A stretch of 6,064 bases of DNA, taken from contig JAITBS010000034.1 of NCBI GenBank assembly GCA_031283515.1, forward strand, positions 1 through 6,064, written 5' to 3'. Below are positions 6,062-6,064 of this stretch, piece after piece. Made by a program: the position numbers and the translations under genes. Below the pieces are notes generated by a model. It was given only the letters and a program-made list of their open reading frames with translations. It did no database searches and was not told where the DNA came from. Every line of letters begins with the position of its first letter. Positions within the stretch are counted from its first letter, which is position 1. This stretch comes from Planctomycetaceae bacterium. Its GTDB lineage: Bacteria; Planctomycetota; Planctomycetia; Pirellulales; Thermoguttaceae.

Positions 6062-6064
6062 TAT

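Noticed and set aside
5772..6062. Minus-strand open frame of 96 codons reading MRHFHLR repeats
   Set aside because: It lies almost wholly inside the 21-bp satellite, where any frame without a stop in one unit stays open; its start is made by the satellite and its end falls in the heptamer repeats.

Overview
The window looks like bacterial chromosome from a moderately AT-rich, probably anaerobic organism. Neither gene start is preceded by a recognisable Shine-Dalgarno motif. Together with an electron-bifurcating-hydrogenase-type flavoprotein and repeat-filled intergenic DNA, this fits Planctomycetota or another lineage that uses little Shine-Dalgarno, but that placement is only inference.

Both supported genes are on the minus strand. 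From the left edge to 2512 lies the first 837 codons of a large P-loop ATPase that I assign to the DUF499 family, a family seen repeatedly in anti-phage gene clusters; its C-terminus is outside the window. From 2513 to 3183 there is no convincing gene. This stretch holds a possible promoter, nested hairpins that would lie in the ATPase leader, a second folded element, and hairpins just after the upstream gene. From 3184 to 5100 is a complete HydB/HndC/NuoF-type gene (638 aa) for the flavin and iron-sulfur subunit that oxidises or reduces NAD(P)(H). The usual partners, a HydC/NuoE-like subunit and a HydA-like catalytic subunit, are absent from both flanks.

From 5101 to 6064 there is no convincing gene. 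It starts with a good sigma70-type promoter and a structured leader for the hydB-like gene. Two copies, exactly 160 bp apart, of a palindromic element follow, each with a conserved hairpin core and arms of degenerate 7-bp repeats. Last comes a 21-bp satellite of 11 full units plus one partial unit, each unit itself a near-perfect inverted repeat.

The two genes have no obvious functional link. The ATPase is most likely the first gene of an accessory (defence-type) operon running off the left edge, and the hydB-like gene is a metabolic redox gene transcribed toward it. The parts most worth a second look are the DUF499 operon and its leader, the orphan state of the HydB-like subunit, and the two unusual repeat families.
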